Positions 17,366-30,263 of a DNA stretch of 64,000 bases are shown in pieces. The stretch covers positions 1-64,000 of the forward strand of contig CASGED010000021.1 in assembly GCA_949300425.1 (NCBI GenBank), written 5' to 3'. Position 1 is the stretch's first letter; each line of letters opens with the position of its first letter. This DNA is from an uncultured Bacteroides sp. (lineage in GTDB: Bacteria > Bacteroidota > Bacteroidia > Bacteroidales > Bacteroidaceae). A program made the translations under genes and the position numbers. The notes beneath the pieces are model-generated. The model was not told the DNA's origin. It did no database searches and was given only the letters and a program-made list of their open reading frames with translations.

Positions 17366-18355
17366 TTATATAATCCGTTTGACCTGCTCGCGCATCCACT
17401 GATAAAGATAAAGCGATTTGTAAGCATCGTTCTTCTTCAACATCAGTTGCACACCCGCCAGGCTGTTCTCATAACTGGTCAATTCATTGTGAAGTTGCTC
17501 TACATGAACCGCCAAACGCTTGATTTCCCGCTCACGCTCGCGCCGGAGCTGAGTACATACGGGCATCAACAATTTCATCACGACATTGTCCATAATGTGA
17601 TGCCCCTGTATATAGAGATAGGTCGTATCGGGCGTCAGCCCCAATTTCCTCAGCTCATCTCCCAAAGCATCTATCTCACTGATGAGCTGAGGAAAGCGAG
17701 TGCCCAATTCCGACAATTTCTTGTCCACGACTTTCCGCATCTCCTCCAAGCATTGGTAGGGCTGCTGCAAATCGACATCCTGCAAACGCACACAAGCATT
17801 GAACTCGTACATGGGAAACGTATTATTGTCATGCCGGCGGTAAAACCAGATGTTCCACAAAAACAACGGATAAGCAATGCGCGAATAACGCCGCATGAAC
17901 TCGGGGAAATCCACAATCTGACGATCATTCAACGTAGCCTGCACACAAACTTCATGCAAGCTCTCCGCATAGCAGAGGTAATTCTCAATGGCATACGTAT
18001 AGGTTTGCAGGACATAAGGATTGCCATTGATCCGTCGGGACAAGGCCGTAGCGCCCTGCATCAAGAAATCGTAATCACTATCCACACAAGCAATAAGCCC
18101 CCGTCCCAATTCGTTGGTGTTGAGCGTATTGAGCAACACCATCTTCTTTCCTTTCGAAAGCGAAGTCTGCGAAGGAAGCATCACCTGGAAGTAATGCTCC
18201 TCATCCTCGAACTCGGACAACAAAGTCCGCCAAAAAGCCACATCGTCATAACTTTCTACATAAGCCACGATGCGGCGGCGTTTCTTCCGGGGCGAAAGTT
18301 TCGTTGCGGCGTCCAGGTAGGCGGACGTAAGATTATGGCGAAGAGTCAGAGACAT
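17366..18355 (-). CDS. DUF4435 (TOPRIM-like) protein, AriB-like
   Basis: The 329-residue protein carries the DUF4435 pattern: a basic stretch, then IVAYVESYDDVAFWRTLL with the invariant Glu, GRGLIACVDSDYDFLM with the acidic DSD-x-D group, and YAIENYLC. This is the TOPRIM-like acidic cluster also found in AriB, the effector nuclease of the PARIS anti-phage system. The middle and C-terminal parts are helical (EREREIKRLAVHVEQLHNEL). Its upstream neighbour is an ABC-type AAA ATPase, the same pairing as AriA-AriB. A nuclease role is inferred, not seen. It could also be a housekeeping pair of Bacteroides. Confidence 0.8.
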   Translation of the reverse strand: MSLTLRHNLTSAYLDAATKLSPRKKRRRIVAYVESYDDVAFWRTLLSEFEDEEHYFQVMLPSQTSLSKGKKMVLLNTLNTNELGRGLIACVDSDYDFLMQGATALSRRINGNPYVLQTYTYAIENYLCYAESLHEVCVQATLNDRQIVDFPEFMRRYSRIAYPLFLWNIWFYRRHDNNTFPMYEFNACVRLQDVDLQQPYQCLEEMRKVVDKKLSELGTRFPQLISEIDALGDELRKLGLTPDTTYLYIQGHHIMDNVVMKLLMPVCTQLRREREREIKRLAVHVEQLHNELTSYENSLAGVQLMLKKNDAYKSLYLYQWMREQVKRII

Positions 18356-18433
18356 GCTGTCATTTACTGTTTTACAATTTACTATTTACTATTTACAATT
18401 TTATCTGCTGTTTACAAGCTGCTATTTTATTCT
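18356..18433. repeat. TTTAC(A/T)ATTTAC low-complexity spacer
   Basis: The 78 bp between the ATPase and DUF4435 genes consist largely of degenerate tandem TTTACxATTTAC words. A shorter version (AATTTACAATTTACAATTTA) sits at about 20432-20453 upstream of meaB. No ORF or clear terminator was seen. Confidence 0.55.
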
Positions 18434-19246
18434 TTACGATTCCTTTCCTTTTTCTTCCGATATGTCGCTTACTTCGGTCACGGCGTCGAGCCACCCCTCC
18501 ATGATGACCGCAGGCGAGTGGGTGCTTAGGATAAGCTGCAGGTCCGGATTGAGTTTCCTTATCATCCCTATCAGCTTCTGCTGCCATTCGATATGGAGCG
18601 AGGCTTCCGGCTCGTCCATGAACAGGACACTGTGCGTACCTTCCCGCACTAACACCGTAAGCAGGATAACCAGCATTTGCTTCTCGCCGGAAGAAAGTTT
18701 GTAGGGCAACAACCGTTCGCCGCCCTGGTAGAAAGCGATGTCATTGCTCTTGCGGTCAATCGTCTTGTGCGTATAGCCAAATAGCTCGTCCACCATATCC
18801 TGAAACCGGCGCTTAGGCAGGGACAGACGGGAAGCCTCGGCACGTTGTTCCTCGTCCCCGCCCAGCATTTCTATCATGCGGTTACCCACGTTCACCTGAT
18901 AGTCCAAGTATCTGCGTTGCAACAGATAAAGCTGCCAATCCAGCTCGGTATATATATGCGGGTCGGCCATGCGGACGGTAAAGTCCCCCGCCACGAGCGG
19001 ACGGTCGTAGCTACGGATGACATCGTAAGCAATAGTGCCGGCCTCCGGATTGTCGAAATAGACGTGCACCCCCGTTTCACCTTGCCCTTCCAGGCAGCTT
19101 ACGGTGCGGTTCAAGATGGTGGTCTTTCCTACTCCATTGACTCCCGCCAGAATGTTGACGTCGGGCCGCAAATCCCAGGCGATGTCGTAACGATGCCATA
19201 ATCCTTCGATCTCAATGCGGCGAATATAATTGGCTTTCTTTTCCAT
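18434..19246 (-). CDS. AAA/ABC-type ATPase, AriA-like partner of DUF4435
   Basis: This is a single-domain ABC/OLD-like ATPase of 270 residues. The Walker A motif is GVNGVGKTT (about residues 36-44), the signature is KLSSGEKQM (about 189), Walker B is VLFMDEPEASLH (about 210) and the switch is LSTHSP (about 244). Proteins of this AAA_15/AAA_21 type are sensors in several anti-phage systems. Its only obvious partner is the DUF4435 gene downstream on the same strand, as in PARIS. It is shorter than the 400-500 residues usual for AriA, lacking a large coiled-coil insertion, so function may differ. Confidence 0.8.
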   Translation of the reverse strand: MEKKANYIRRIEIEGLWHRYDIAWDLRPDVNILAGVNGVGKTTILNRTVSCLEGQGETGVHVYFDNPEAGTIAYDVIRSYDRPLVAGDFTVRMADPHIYTELDWQLYLLQRRYLDYQVNVGNRMIEMLGGDEEQRAEASRLSLPKRRFQDMVDELFGYTHKTIDRKSNDIAFYQGGERLLPYKLSSGEKQMLVILLTVLVREGTHSVLFMDEPEASLHIEWQQKLIGMIRKLNPDLQLILSTHSPAVIMEGWLDAVTEVSDISEEKGKES

Positions 19247-19326
19247 AAGTCAGGTTTCTTTTAAAAATACCCTATTTTACCAACATTACTTACAACAGAA
19301 AGAGGTCCGCCCCACACAAGGAGGCC

Positions 19327-20430
19327 TTAATCTTTAAAATAAGCGTCGAGCAATGACTTGGCGGCGGCAAACGAAGTCAGGTTTCCTTGAAGCACCTGCC
19401 GTTCGCAGTCCGGCAACATGGCTTCTATCTTCGGATTGTGGTAGAAACTGCCGCGAAGCTGCTCGTTGATAGTCTCATACATCCAATATTTGTTCTGCTC
19501 ATTGCGACGGTAACCAAAGTAACCGTTTGCCTTTACAAAGTCTATATACTGATAAATCATATCCCAGATTTCCTTCACGCCTAAGTTATAGAAACCGGAA
19601 TAAGTAAGGACTTGGGGTGTCCAACCGCTTTCGGGCGCGGGGAACAGGTGCAGCGCGTTACGGAACTGGGTCGCGGCCAGCTTGGCACGTTCCAGGTTGT
19701 CGCCGTCGGCTTTGTTGATGACGATGCCGTCCGCCATTTCCATGATGCCGCGTTTGATTCCCTGCAGCTCGTCGCCTGTCCCGGCCAACTGTATCAGCAG
19801 GAAGAAATCGACCATGGAATGTACGGCCGTTTCGCTCTGGCCGACGCCCACGGTTTCCACGAATATCTTGTCGAAACCGGCGGCTTCACACAAAATAATG
19901 GTCTCACGCGTCTTGCGGGCCACGCCTCCCAATGAGCCCGCCGACGGGCTGGGACGGATAAACGACCTGGGATGTACGGACAACTTCTCCATACGGGTCT
20001 TGTCGCCCAGGATGCTTCCTTTGCTCCGCTCGCTGCTGGGGTCGATGGCCAGCACAGCCAGTTTGCCGCCATACTGCTCGAGCACATGCAGCCCGAATAC
20101 GTCGATAGACGTGCTCTTGCCCGCGCCCGGCACCCCGCTGATACCCACACGGACAGAGTTTCCGGCGTATGGCAGGCATTTCTCTATGACTTCCTGCGCC
20201 ACGGCCTGATGCCCGGGCTTCAAGCTCTCCACCAGCGTGACGGCTTGTCCCAGCACGGTCGTATTACCTTTCACGATACCATCTACATAATCCGCCACGC
20301 TTAGTTCACGCTTCTTCCTCCGTGGGCGGTTCTTCAAATAAGGGTTTACCGATGCCGGCTGCTCAATACCCGCATTCACTACCAGCCCCTTATATTCAGC
20401 ATTGTTCTCCGGATGTTCCACCTTGTTCAA
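19327..20430 (-). CDS. meaB: MeaB/ArgK-type G-protein chaperone of methylmalonyl-CoA mutase
   Basis: MeaB is a GTPase that protects B12-dependent methylmalonyl-CoA mutase and gates cofactor loading; in Bacteroides this enzyme serves succinate-to-propionate metabolism. The G1/Walker A motif is VGISGVPGAGKST, followed by VLAIDPSSERSKGSILGDKT and RMEKLSVHPRSFIRPSPSAG. FVETVGVGQSE follows, and the guanine-specificity motif is in VINKADGDN. The length of 367 residues is slightly above average, with an extra N-terminal tail of about 40 residues. The mutase genes are not in this window. Confidence 0.92.
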   Translation of the reverse strand: MNKVEHPENNAEYKGLVVNAGIEQPASVNPYLKNRPRRKKRELSVADYVDGIVKGNTTVLGQAVTLVESLKPGHQAVAQEVIEKCLPYAGNSVRVGISGVPGAGKSTSIDVFGLHVLEQYGGKLAVLAIDPSSERSKGSILGDKTRMEKLSVHPRSFIRPSPSAGSLGGVARKTRETIILCEAAGFDKIFVETVGVGQSETAVHSMVDFFLLIQLAGTGDELQGIKRGIMEMADGIVINKADGDNLERAKLAATQFRNALHLFPAPESGWTPQVLTYSGFYNLGVKEIWDMIYQYIDFVKANGYFGYRRNEQNKYWMYETINEQLRGSFYHNPKIEAMLPDCERQVLQGNLTSFAAAKSLLDAYFKD

Positions 20431-20445
20431 TTTACAATTTACAAT

Positions 20446-21536
20446 TTACAATTCAATCACCACTTCCACTTTCGGCCTTTTCGGGTCGTTGGTTATCAGC
20501 AGCAGGCGCAAATGACGGGAATGTTCGTCCAAACGTTTCTTTGTTACGGTCAGCCGCATGCGTGCCGTCTCTCCGGGTCGCAGCGCCGTTTTCTTCAGGC
20601 TGACCCCCAACGCCGGATGCGACACCTGCAACTTTCCTATCAGCAAAGGCGAACGTCCTTCGTTAGTGAGGAGGATGTCTTCCCTTACTTTTTTCTTCTT
20701 GGCCAAAAGAGCGCTGAGATCCAGGCTTTCGGCCGAAACGCGGATGGCAGGCGCGTTCAGGCGTTCCGCCTCAGTCCAGCCGGAAAAGTCGGGCAGTTTT
20801 ATCATCGAAACGCGAATCTCGTTTTCCCCGCTCACCTTGTCGCCCATAAAACGGGACAGATAGACCGAAGTTTGCGTCAAGCCTAAATCGGGAAGTTTCT
20901 CCGGATCCAACGTCAGCGCTATTCTGCCCCGTTTCCCCTGTGGCAAGCGTTCCGGTTCGGCCTTCATGGCCAGGTAAGAAGGCAAATGCATCAATACCGG
21001 TTCGTACGAAGCGTCCGACAGGTTCACGACGTCTATGTACACCGTAGGCCGTTCGCCCCGCCTGATGTCAGGAAATACGATTTCATCCTTGTCGATGCCA
21101 ATCTGTCCGATGCGGAAAGGATGCGTCAGGCTATAATCTTGCAGTTCGCCCACCACTTCACCTTCCATCGCCAAGTAGACCAAATGGGGCGTCGCATTGG
21201 TATAAACAGCCACCGACTTATGGAAATGCCCCAAAGCCTCGGCGTCGAACGTCACGTCTACCCTACCTTTCCCGCCGGGAGCGATCGGCGTCTGTGTCCA
21301 TTGGGCGGCGGTACAGGCGCAATCCGGTTCCACACCTGTCAGCACCAGCGGTTCCGTCCCCGTATTGGTAATGACGTATTGCACCGTCAGCGGATGTTTC
21401 CACTCTATCTGCCCCGCACGATGCAACCGCGTATTCGATGTGAAGCGCGCTTGGGCCCGGGCGCCCGCCACCAGCCCGCCGCACAAGCAGAGCATAAGCG
21501 CCGCCCGCCTCACCCGTATTTCAAGTTCCCTTCTTC

Positions 21537-21540
<4 letters not shown>
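20446..21540 (-). CDS. Exported DUF1573 protein
   Basis: The 364-residue protein has a basic N-terminus and a hydrophobic stretch (AALMLCLCGGLVAGARAQA) typical of a signal peptide. Residues about 40-130 form a DUF1573 immunoglobulin-like domain (TVQYVITNTGTEPLVLTGVE, then PDCACTAAQW) with the conserved Cys-x-Cys. Further Ig-like repeats follow, one with 'ILLTNEGRSPLLIGKLQVS'. The role is unknown; such proteins sit in the Bacteroidota periplasm or outer membrane. Its ATG overlaps the carB stop by 4 bp, indicating co-translation. Unlike the DUF1573 genes at 49-64 kb, it has no thioredoxin-like part. Confidence 0.8.
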
Positions 21541-24764
<3,224 letters not shown>

Positions 24765-25165
24765 GCTGTTTATTCGTTGTTTATTGATAAAATCCTTCAC
24801 TAAAGCATACTAAAATAAATGCGTTCATCCGGAAAGATAAACGCATTTACCACCTAAAAACCAGCAGGGAAAATCCTAATCCTTCCCTCTTCCTATGCAA
24901 AGGAAAGATTTATTTATGAGATTTGCAAATATTTGATTCTCATTTTCAAGAATACGTTGATAAATCCCTTCTTTTCACTTCATTTCTCCGCGATTCCGAC
25001 CGGACGTAGTACCCCGACAGACATATAACTTCTGTTGACGTCCCCATTCCGTAGGAGTAAAATAGTTCATTTGAGTAAAAGGAATAACTAAATGAGTAAA
25101 GACATTCAAACTAAAACATCTATTTTTGTTCCTCAAAAAAAGTTTTACTCAAACAATTTTGCGAA
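24765..25165. other. Divergent intergenic region carB / glycosidase gene
   Basis: This stretch of about 400 bp has no gene. Near carB, AAATGCGTT (24817-24825) pairs with AACGCATTT (24840-24848) around a 14-nt loop, so the carB leader could form a hairpin. At 25055-25100, GAGTAAA words occur three times with irregular spacing. TATTTTTG at 25121-25128 fits a -7 element for the glycosidase gene, but I see no matching -33. Confidence 0.45.
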
Positions 25166-27448
25166 ATGAATTATAAAACCATGATTTTACTGCTTCCCTT
25201 GCTACATATTGCCATAGGAGGTAGTGGCAAAAACAAAGAGAAAGATTGGCTGATAGACGGAGAGTCGTTCAAAGCCCGGACGAACGTTCAGGAAGACACC
25301 TTGCGGTTAAGCAACGGATTGGTATCACGCACTTTTGTCTTGTCACCCAATGTGGCCACCATCAGTTTGGACAACCTGATGACGGGGAACAACGAATTAA
25401 GAGCCGTACGGCCGGAAGCTATTGTCACATTGGACGGGAAGGACTATCCGGTAGGAGGCTTGGAGGGGCAACCGGTACAGAACCATTTCACAACAGACTT
25501 TCTGCACGAAATGAAGGTATGTGACACGGCTTTTGTCTGCACGGGCTACGAAACAGGAGAGACCGTAGAACGTTTTCCTTATCGCCCCCATAACGAATGG
25601 ACCGCCAACAAATATCCGTGGCCGGCACCAGGCAAACGGGTCGTATTTACCTATCAACCAGCCCCCAAAATAGCAAACAGGCTGAAAGGAATTACCGTGA
25701 AAGTAATATATGAGCTTTACGACAAAGCCCCTATTCTCTCCAAACAGATAGAAGTGGAGAATGAAGGGACGCAACCGATTGTATTGAATGCGTTCAAATC
25801 GGAAATATTGGCTTTGGCCGAAACGGCTCCTAAAGTGCATTACGGTGAACCGCATGAAGTACGCATGATGGCACAAGAGGTAGGTACCTATACAAAGGAC
25901 TATCGTAAGAAACCTGTACAGACAGACGCTCCCCGTGACTATATAGACCGTTTCACGCAACTGTTTGTCGTGACGGACTATGCCATGGGAGGAGACATGG
26001 AAGCCATGAAAGACAATCCGGCGGTGCGGTGGGTGTTTGACCATCCAGAGTATGAGGCAACGGGCATCCGCTACTATGGGCAATACAAGCCGGCGCGTCT
26101 GGAAGTCACTCCGCTGATTGGACCGGATTATGAAATAATGCCGGGAAAGACATTCCGGTCTTGTACGGCTTTCGAGATGCTAAGGGACGCTACGGATACG
26201 GAACGGAGAGGGCTGGCGGAATGCCGTTTTTGGCGCATGATGGCGCCTTGGACGCAAGAGAATCCCATCTTCATGCATGTCCGCCAGTCGGATGAAGCAT
26301 CCGTAAAGGCGGCCATCGACCAATGTGCGGCCGTAGGTTTTGAAATGGTCATCATGACATTCGGGAGCGGATTTGACATTGAAAACGATTCTCCGGAATA
26401 CTTGAACCTGATGAAACGCATCCGTGACTATGCCGCTTCCAAAGGCATTACCATTGGAGGCTACTCCTTACTGGCCAGCCGTGGAGCTAAGGCGGAAGAC
26501 GCGGCCATCAGCCATAAGACCGGGAAAACCGCCCGGCTGCGTGAAGAGGGAAGCCGCTTTGGGCTCTCTCCCTGTCTCGCTTCGACGTGGGGTGAGAATT
26601 ATTTCCACAAGTTACGGAACTTTTTCCAAACTACCCGGATGGGGGTATTCGAAAATGACGGTTCTTATCCGGGAGACCCTTGCGCTTCAACCTTCCATAG
26701 CGGGCATAAAGGTTATGAAGACTCCCAATGGAAACAGTGGGAAAAGATACGCGACTTTTACCGTTGGTGCCGTGGCAAAGGAATCTATCTGAATGTACCT
26801 GACTGGTATTTCCTCTCCGGTTCCAACAAAACGCCCATGGGATATGTGGAAACCAACTGGTCTTTGCCACGAGAATACCAAGAAATCATTGAACGGCAGA
26901 ACATCTACGACGGCACCTGGCTGAAGACTCCCAGCATGGGATATATGTTTGTCCCGTTGACTCAATACCACGGGGGAGGCGCACGGGCCACAATCGAACC
27001 GCTGCACGAACACTTGGATCACTACCAGCGCAGGCTCCAGAACCTGTTTGGCGCCGGCGTACAGGCCTGCTATAGAGGGCCGAGACTGTACGACACGGAC
27101 AGTACGCGTTTGCTGGTAACCCGTTGGGTAGACTTCTACAAGAAACACCGCGCCATCCTCGACTCGGACATCATTCACCTACGCCGTCCGGACGGTAAAG
27201 ACTGGGACGGTCTGCTGCATGTCAATCCGTCCCTGAAAGAAAAAGGACTCCTGTCCGTTTATAATCCGTTGCCCACACCCATTGAACGGGAAATCAAGGT
27301 GCCGGTCTATTACACCGGGCTTCATGAGAAAGTACGCGTAAGGGAACAAGACGGGAAAGCCAAGACTTATCCTGTAGACAGGGAATACCACATACATCTT
27401 AAAATACACATTCCCGCACGTGGGTACAATTGGTATGTATTAGAATAA
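25166..27448 (+). CDS. Secreted glycoside-hydrolase-like protein (alpha-galactosidase-type fold)
   Basis: The protein of 760 residues starts with a hydrophobic leader (MNYKTMILLLPLLHIAIGG). The first 330 residues look like the beta-sandwich of GH36-like enzymes (LRLSNGLVSRTFVLSPNVAT, then ISLDNLMTG). A TIM-barrel-like part follows (AAVGFEMVIMTFGSGFDIEN, and later GVFENDGSYPGDPCASTFHS, with possible acidic catalytic residues in FENDG and in NVPDWYFLSG). A C-terminal beta domain closes it. Substrate and exact CAZy family cannot be fixed by eye. The neighbouring GH141-like gene, convergent, suggests a role in host or plant glycan breakdown. Confidence 0.65.
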   Translation: MNYKTMILLLPLLHIAIGGSGKNKEKDWLIDGESFKARTNVQEDTLRLSNGLVSRTFVLSPNVATISLDNLMTGNNELRAVRPEAIVTLDGKDYPVGGLEGQPVQNHFTTDFLHEMKVCDTAFVCTGYETGETVERFPYRPHNEWTANKYPWPAPGKRVVFTYQPAPKIANRLKGITVKVIYELYDKAPILSKQIEVENEGTQPIVLNAFKSEILALAETAPKVHYGEPHEVRMMAQEVGTYTKDYRKKPVQTDAPRDYIDRFTQLFVVTDYAMGGDMEAMKDNPAVRWVFDHPEYEATGIRYYGQYKPARLEVTPLIGPDYEIMPGKTFRSCTAFEMLRDATDTERRGLAECRFWRMMAPWTQENPIFMHVRQSDEASVKAAIDQCAAVGFEMVIMTFGSGFDIENDSPEYLNLMKRIRDYAASKGITIGGYSLLASRGAKAEDAAISHKTGKTARLREEGSRFGLSPCLASTWGENYFHKLRNFFQTTRMGVFENDGSYPGDPCASTFHSGHKGYEDSQWKQWEKIRDFYRWCRGKGIYLNVPDWYFLSGSNKTPMGYVETNWSLPREYQEIIERQNIYDGTWLKTPSMGYMFVPLTQYHGGGARATIEPLHEHLDHYQRRLQNLFGAGVQACYRGPRLYDTDSTRLLVTRWVDFYKKHRAILDSDIIHLRRPDGKDWDGLLHVNPSLKEKGLLSVYNPLPTPIEREIKVPVYYTGLHEKVRVREQDGKAKTYPVDREYHIHLKIHIPARGYNWYVLE

Positions 27449-27546
27449 CACTCAAAGAGGCGCTTGTCCTTATGTAAACTTTTCTAACCCGCAAAAGATA
27501 TACGAGGCTATGCCTCTAAGGAAGGGCTCAGAACAAAGCTAAGTGA

Positions 27547-27625
27547 ATGTTAGAAACCTAAGGGTCGAATGTTTCTAACATTCCCCCTTTAGGTTAGAAA
27601 CATTCGGCTTCCATGTTTCTAACCT
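27547..27625. repeat. 22-bp-period array (ATGTTAGAAACAT type), convergent gap
   Basis: Units start at 27547, 27569, 27591 and 27613, exactly 22 bp apart, alternating ATGTTAGAAACCT / ATGTTTCTAACAT / AGGTTAGAAACAT / ATGTTTCTAACCT. It lies between two convergent genes. The same core is found at 9082 and 44811. Confidence 0.85.
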
Positions 27626-27647
27626 AAAAAGTCAACTCCTATACAAC

Positions 27648-30032
27648 TTAGTCCTGTTTGTGTACTATTTTAACCATTCCTGCAGAAATTTCCTCCGTCA
27701 TACTTCTCTGCTCACGGAAAATAACCAACTCATGAGATCGGCTCCAATCCGTCTCCGCCACTGCTTTCTTCCAATCGTCCAAGGTTCGGATGTCTTTGCC
27801 GTCTATCTTCAATATCACATCATTAGGCCGTAACAAGTCACGCAACGGATTTCCCATGGCCTGCATACTGACAATGTAAACGCCCCGCTCGCTATCCATT
27901 CCAGTGGCTGAACGTTCTCCTAACGTATCCAATGTCTTCAGACGCAAACCAGACCATTCCCAAACCTCCGCATCGGCTCTTTCCAGAATGGCGGGCACAG
28001 GCATGGGAGGTTGCTGGGCTTGCCGCTTCAGACGCGGAGAAAGCACCCCAAAGTTATCCATCTCAAAATTACGGAAACCGCAATAGGGTGTTATCTCAGC
28101 CAAACTGTCCACCCGGAAATCTCCTTGGGAAGGATTCCTAAAGCGTATAGTACGCACAATGGAATGACGGTCGGTACCGCTCCGCAAAGCAGCTCGGTAA
28201 GCCGTGCTGTCGGCAAACACGTTGTAATCCACCTCGGCTCCCCAGTGGGAAACGCCAATGGGACGATAAGGAGACATTACGATGTTACGGGTGAAAACAT
28301 CGCCACTCTTTGCGAACCAGACGTGCGGATGAAACGTGTTGTTGACCAGAATATTATTTTCCACCACCCGATAGAAGCCTTCGCGCAATTTCAATCCTCC
28401 GTTCAGGCAGAGGTTATTATAAATATGGTAATTGCTGGATCCATCGTCCAGGTCGATGTCCCATCCTCGGTCGCAGCGGAAACGGTTGTTGGCTATCGTT
28501 GTGCAGGAGCCGGCATCGGCCCACACCAATTCGGGATGTTTCGTCAGGCGTTCGTTCATCGCCTTGCCCGAGCTGCTCCAGAAGCGGTCGCGCCCCCAAG
28601 AGTTGAATGCGCCGTGGTCTCCGGTTTCCATCACGGTGGCAAAGACATCATTGTATTCTATCAAATGTCCTCCCCAAGTCCCCTCGCTGACATTGATGCC
28701 TGCGCGCGGCACATGGTAGATACTATTGTGGCTGACGGTGATATGGCTGCACATGGACAGCTCCACACCTGCCACCTGCTTTTCAAACAAACCGATGTGG
28801 TGAATCAGGTTGTCGGCAATCAACAGACGCGAAGGATAATTGTCATTCCGGGGGCCGGGCGTAAGGTCAGTCTCCTCCAAAGGTATCGTATTACCATAAC
28901 CCAATGCGGGCGAACGCACCGCATCCGGGCTACCTACTACACAGATCGCACTTGCCCCCACTTGAGTGAAAAGTGAACCACAGACACCGGAGCGGCGATT
29001 GTAGTTGGAGAAGAATACTGCATTTCCACCCAAATGATGCAAGTCACAATCGCGTACAAAGCAGTTTTCCGTTCCTTCCATAAAGATGGCGCCTCCCCGA
29101 TAGATACACCAATCCGAACGTAAAAGCGGCTCATAAGGCTCCATAAAAGTACGCGAAGTCAACGTGAACTCCAAGTTTTGGAAAGTGACGTTACGCACCG
29201 GTTCTTGTTGCGTGCCTTGCAAGGAAACCAGACATTTCAATGCCGGCACTTCAAAATGCAGGCTTTCCACTTGCTCGCCGGGCAGGGGATAATAATACAG
29301 GCATTGCTTGCGGGCATCGAAATACCATTCACCGGGCGCATCCAGTTCCTCAAAAACGTTTTCCACCATCCTGTTTTGCGGGTGCGGAGCCGACTTCCGG
29401 TTATTCTGCCATCCGCCTTCCAGCGTCAGATTTCCTTTTTTGTCCTTGCCCGTTATGCGATAGTGCATGCTTCCCCAGTCACTCCGGTGCATGGCGTGCA
29501 GGTAGCCACCTTCGGGATGTTTCCATTTCTTCACCCGTTTGGGAGAGGTGGCTTCGGCGGAAGTGCCGTTCAGGCGCACCGCCGTAGAGTCATAATTCGG
29601 GTAGCGTGCCATGGGGCGAAACTCGCCTTCCACCAAGAGCAAGTCAATGCTTCCCGTCATTGCTATATGGGCTTTCATAATGCCCCGCTTATAAGGTTCC
29701 CATTGCAATCCGTCCAATGCTTTCCCGCCACTGATGACAGCCTTTTCACCCGGATAAGAACAGATGCGCAAGGAACGTCCGTCTTTACAATCGGCCGGTG
29801 TGAGCGTAAGCGGCTCCTCCAAATAATAGGTTCCTCCCCGCAGATAAATGGTAATCTCTTTGTCGGACGAGTTACGGGCGGTCTTCACCGCTTCCTCTAT
29901 CCGCGTGTAAGGATGACGTATGGTGCCGTCTCCCGTCTCTTCCCCTTGCGGAGAAACATAATAAACGCTTTGCGCTTTGAGCGGCATAGTTGTCACAATG
30001 AGAGTGATAGCCGCGAGAAAAATGTGTTTCAT
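27648..30032 (-). CDS. Secreted right-handed beta-helix protein (GH141-like) with C-terminal PDZ domain
   Basis: The protein of 794 residues has a signal peptide (MKHIFLAAITLIVTTMPLKA). The start of the mature part, SVYYVSPQGEETGDGTIRHP with LRGGTYYLEEPLTL, is typical of beta-helix carbohydrate enzymes such as GH141 (fucosidase/xylanase). The coils around IFMEGTENCFVRDCDLHHLG, then GNAVFFSNYNRRSG, and SHITVSHNSIYHVPRAGINV support this. After about residue 690 a PDZ-like domain appears (MGNPLRDLLRPNDVILKIDG), which is unusual for a glycosidase. It probably acts in the periplasm or at the surface. The GH141 label is by resemblance only. Confidence 0.7.
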   Translation of the reverse strand: MKHIFLAAITLIVTTMPLKAQSVYYVSPQGEETGDGTIRHPYTRIEEAVKTARNSSDKEITIYLRGGTYYLEEPLTLTPADCKDGRSLRICSYPGEKAVISGGKALDGLQWEPYKRGIMKAHIAMTGSIDLLLVEGEFRPMARYPNYDSTAVRLNGTSAEATSPKRVKKWKHPEGGYLHAMHRSDWGSMHYRITGKDKKGNLTLEGGWQNNRKSAPHPQNRMVENVFEELDAPGEWYFDARKQCLYYYPLPGEQVESLHFEVPALKCLVSLQGTQQEPVRNVTFQNLEFTLTSRTFMEPYEPLLRSDWCIYRGGAIFMEGTENCFVRDCDLHHLGGNAVFFSNYNRRSGVCGSLFTQVGASAICVVGSPDAVRSPALGYGNTIPLEETDLTPGPRNDNYPSRLLIADNLIHHIGLFEKQVAGVELSMCSHITVSHNSIYHVPRAGINVSEGTWGGHLIEYNDVFATVMETGDHGAFNSWGRDRFWSSSGKAMNERLTKHPELVWADAGSCTTIANNRFRCDRGWDIDLDDGSSNYHIYNNLCLNGGLKLREGFYRVVENNILVNNTFHPHVWFAKSGDVFTRNIVMSPYRPIGVSHWGAEVDYNVFADSTAYRAALRSGTDRHSIVRTIRFRNPSQGDFRVDSLAEITPYCGFRNFEMDNFGVLSPRLKRQAQQPPMPVPAILERADAEVWEWSGLRLKTLDTLGERSATGMDSERGVYIVSMQAMGNPLRDLLRPNDVILKIDGKDIRTLDDWKKAVAETDWSRSHELVIFREQRSMTEEISAGMVKIVHKQD

Positions 30033-30263
30033 GTGCGAAAAAATATTTTGGCGTATCTATAAGATTCTATTTACATCACTGTTTCGCCCTTTTTTGAGCG
30101 CGTGAAGTTAGCAAAAGCAGGTGATATCTGCAAACGCATAGCCTCTTATCATTTAAAACATCGCTTGCTTTTTTTAAATCATTTCGCACTTCCAAGAAAA
30201 AAGGCTACCTTTACCGCCCGATAAACAGAAACATGACTAAAACAAATAAAAAAAAGTACCATC

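Noticed and set aside
25055-25140. GAGTAAA words as an eighth periodic array
   Set aside because: Spacings are 18 and 21 bp and the units are not palindromic.
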